Assembly (NCBI RefSeq): GCF_025639885.1
Contig: NZ_CP106738.1
Span: forward strand, 3,162,001-3,226,000
Direction: 5' to 3'
Length of the DNA: 64,000 nt
DNA from: Roseovarius pelagicus
GTDB taxonomy: Bacteria; Pseudomonadota; Alphaproteobacteria; Rhodobacterales; Rhodobacteraceae
Part shown: positions 62,349-64,000 of the stretch, in pieces
Layout: each line of letters begins with the position of its first letter
How positions within the stretch are numbered: the first letter of the stretch is position 1
Translations under genes and position numbers: made by a program
Notes under the pieces: model-generated
Told to the model about the DNA's origin: nothing
The model's database searches: none
Seen by the model: only the letters and a program-made list of their open reading frames with translations

Positions 62349-63755
62349 TCAGCAGCTGTAATACATGCCGAATTCAACCGGGTGTGGTGTGTGCTCGTAG
62401 GTCTGAATCTCTTCCATCTTCAGCGCAATATAGCCGTCGATCTGGCTTTTGGTGAAAACATCACCGGCCAGAAGATAGTCATGATCGTTTTGCAGCTCTT
62501 CCATTGCTTCGCGTAGGCTGCCGCATACGGTGGGAATGCCTTCCAGTTCTTCAGCAGGCAGATCATAGAGGTTCTTGTCCATCGCCTCGCCGGGGTCGAT
62601 CTTGGACTTGATACCGTCCAGACCGGCCATCAGCAGGGCGGCAAAGCACAGATAGGGGTTCGCCGCCGGATCGGGGAAGCGGGCCTCGACACGTTTCGCC
62701 TTGGGCGACTCGGTCCATGGGATACGTACACAGCCCGAACGGTTGCGTGCGGAATATGCGCGCAGGACAGGAGCCTCAAAGCCCGGGATCAGACGCTTGT
62801 AGCTGTTGGTCGCCGGGTTGGTGAAGGCGTTCAGTGACTTGGCGTGCTTGAGAATGCCGCCAATGAAATACAGCGCCTCTTGGCTAAGGTCGGCGTATTT
62901 GTCACCTGCGAACAAAGGCTTGCCGTCTTTCCAGATCGACATGTTCACGTGCATGCCGCTGCCGTTGTCACCATAGATCGGTTTGGGCATGAAGGTGGCC
63001 GTTTTGCCATATGCCTGAGCGACGTTGTGGATGACATATTTGTATTTTTGCAGTTCGTCCGCCTGATGAGTCAGCGTGCCAAAAATAAGGCCCAGCTCGT
63101 GCTGGCAGGACGCGACCTCGTGGTGGTGTTTGTCTACTTTCATGCCGAGACGCTTCATCGTGCTCAGCATTTCCGCGCGGATGTCATGCGCGTCGTCGGT
63201 TGGGTTTACCGGGAAATACCCGCCCTTGAGGCCCGGGCGATGGCCCATGTTGCCCATCTCGTATTCGGTATCGGTGTTCCACGATGCATCCTGTGCATCG
63301 ACCTCGTACGAGACTTTGTTGATGCTGTTGGAGAACCGCACATCGTCAAAGAGGAAAAATTCTGCTTCGGGGCCCATATAGGCCGTGTCGCCGATGCCCG
63401 ATGCTTTCAGGTATGCTTCGGCCTTTTCCGCAGTGCCGCGCGGGTCGCGGTCATAGGATTCGCCGGTGTCGGGCTCCACCACAGTGCAATGCACGCAGAG
63501 GGTTTTTTCAGCATAGAAGGGATCGATATAGGCGCTGTCTGTATCGAGCATCAGTTTCATGTCCGAAGCTTCGATCGACTTCCAGCCTGCGATGCTTGAT
63601 CCATCAAACATGAAGCCTTCTTCGATAAAATCCTGGTCGACGAGGTCAGAAACCAGAGTGACGTGCTGCAGTTTGCCGCGCGGATCGGTGAAACGGATGT
63701 CGACGTATTCGCAGTCTTCATCCTTGATTAGCTTGAGCAGGTCTTGTGCGCTCAT
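62349..63755 (-). CDS. glnA: glutamine synthetase, type I
   Basis: GlnA makes glutamine from glutamate, ammonia and ATP. The 468-residue GSI protein has the N-terminal beta-grasp ([16 protein letters not shown]), the DGSSIAGW motif, the ATP-site [16 protein letters not shown] and the adenylylation site NLYDLP, whose Tyr is the target of GlnE in the GSI-beta class. This predicts control by adenylylation under nitrogen sufficiency. It lies 36 bases downstream of glnB, the classical alphaproteobacterial glnBA operon. Confidence 0.97.
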   Translation of the reverse strand: MSAQDLLKLIKDEDCEYVDIRFTDPRGKLQHVTLVSDLVDQDFIEEGFMFDGSSIAGWKSIEASDMKLMLDTDSAYIDPFYAEKTLCVHCTVVEPDTGESYDRDPRGTAEKAEAYLKASGIGDTAYMGPEAEFFLFDDVRFSNSINKVSYEVDAQDASWNTDTEYEMGNMGHRPGLKGGYFPVNPTDDAHDIRAEMLSTMKRLGMKVDKHHHEVASCQHELGLIFGTLTHQADELQKYKYVIHNVAQAYGKTATFMPKPIYGDNGSGMHVNMSIWKDGKPLFAGDKYADLSQEALYFIGGILKHAKSLNAFTNPATNSYKRLIPGFEAPVLRAYSARNRSGCVRIPWTESPKAKRVEARFPDPAANPYLCFAALLMAGLDGIKSKIDPGEAMDKNLYDLPAEELEGIPTVCGSLREAMEELQNDHDYLLAGDVFTKSQIDGYIALKMEEIQTYEHTPHPVEFGMYYSC

Positions 63756-63791
63756 GTCTGATATTCCCTTCTTTTCCTTGAAAGATATGCT

Positions 63792-64000
<209 letters not shown>

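Overview
The window looks like chromosomal DNA of a marine Rhodobacteraceae (Roseobacter-group) alphaproteobacterium. Evidence: a DMSP lyase DddP whose seven active-site residues fall at the positions I know from the Roseobacter enzyme, a glnB-glnA pair, a fused SecDF next to yajC and a ccmABCDG cluster, PutA with a divergent Lrp-type regulator, a four-subunit sarcosine oxidase operon, and GC-rich DNA with short intergenic gaps. I see no integrase, transposase, CRISPR array or phage module. Two tRNA genes (Gly-UCC and Leu-UAA) are present with no sign of integration beside them.

Layout. 0-6 kb: end of a TolC-like gene, an acidic PopZ-like protein, cobQ, a small DUF6280-type protein, efp, a YgfZ-like protein and a glycosyltransferase. 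6-15 kb: tRNA-Gly, then a one-carbon/methylamine catabolic block (soxBDAG plus an extra FAD oxidoreductase), a divergent GlxA/AraC regulator and a nitrilase-family hydrolase. 15-20 kb: a divergent GAPDH paralogue, a tyrosine phosphatase, two PLP aminotransferases, two very small genes and a crotonase. 20-25 kb: valS flanked and interrupted by palindromic repeats, and a ZntB-type transporter ending at a perfect 23-bp inverted repeat. 25-33 kb: a PhnZ-like HD protein, a DUF2235 hydrolase, a thioesterase, metF with a divergent MetR-like regulator, a Hint-domain protein, suhB, a GFA protein and a rhomboid protease. 33-38 kb: putA and its regulator, then small accessory genes. 38-45.5 kb: tRNA-Leu, yajC-secDF, a TSUP permease, an Mth938-like protein and ccmABCDG. 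45.6-50.2 kb: a VCBS/Hint protein directly behind an HlyC-like lysine acyltransferase, then acnA. 50-54.5 kb: a DUF1223 protein, an LpxL-like acyltransferase, a nitrile hydratase whose beta subunit is split into two genes, and fliG. 54.6-64 kb: TPR and secreted proteins, purB, a hydrolase-OsmC fusion, an FkbM methyltransferase, dddP, a membrane protein, glnA and the end of glnB.

How the genes work together. Several modules handle small nitrogen or sulfur compounds typical of marine osmolyte turnover: sarcosine or other N-methyl substrates (soxBDAG, DAO family), proline (putA), DMSP (dddP), nitriles (nth) and nitrogen assimilation (glnBA). The C1 units released by sarcosine oxidation can feed the folate pool used by metF. 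The yajC-secDF and ccm genes form an envelope and cytochrome biogenesis block.

Points most worth following: in-frame palindromic repeats inside valS, the HlyC-like/Hint pair, the three-gene nitrile hydratase, a SoxD subunit without any cysteine, and the PhnZ-like HD protein. All family calls come from reading the sequence; no database search was run.
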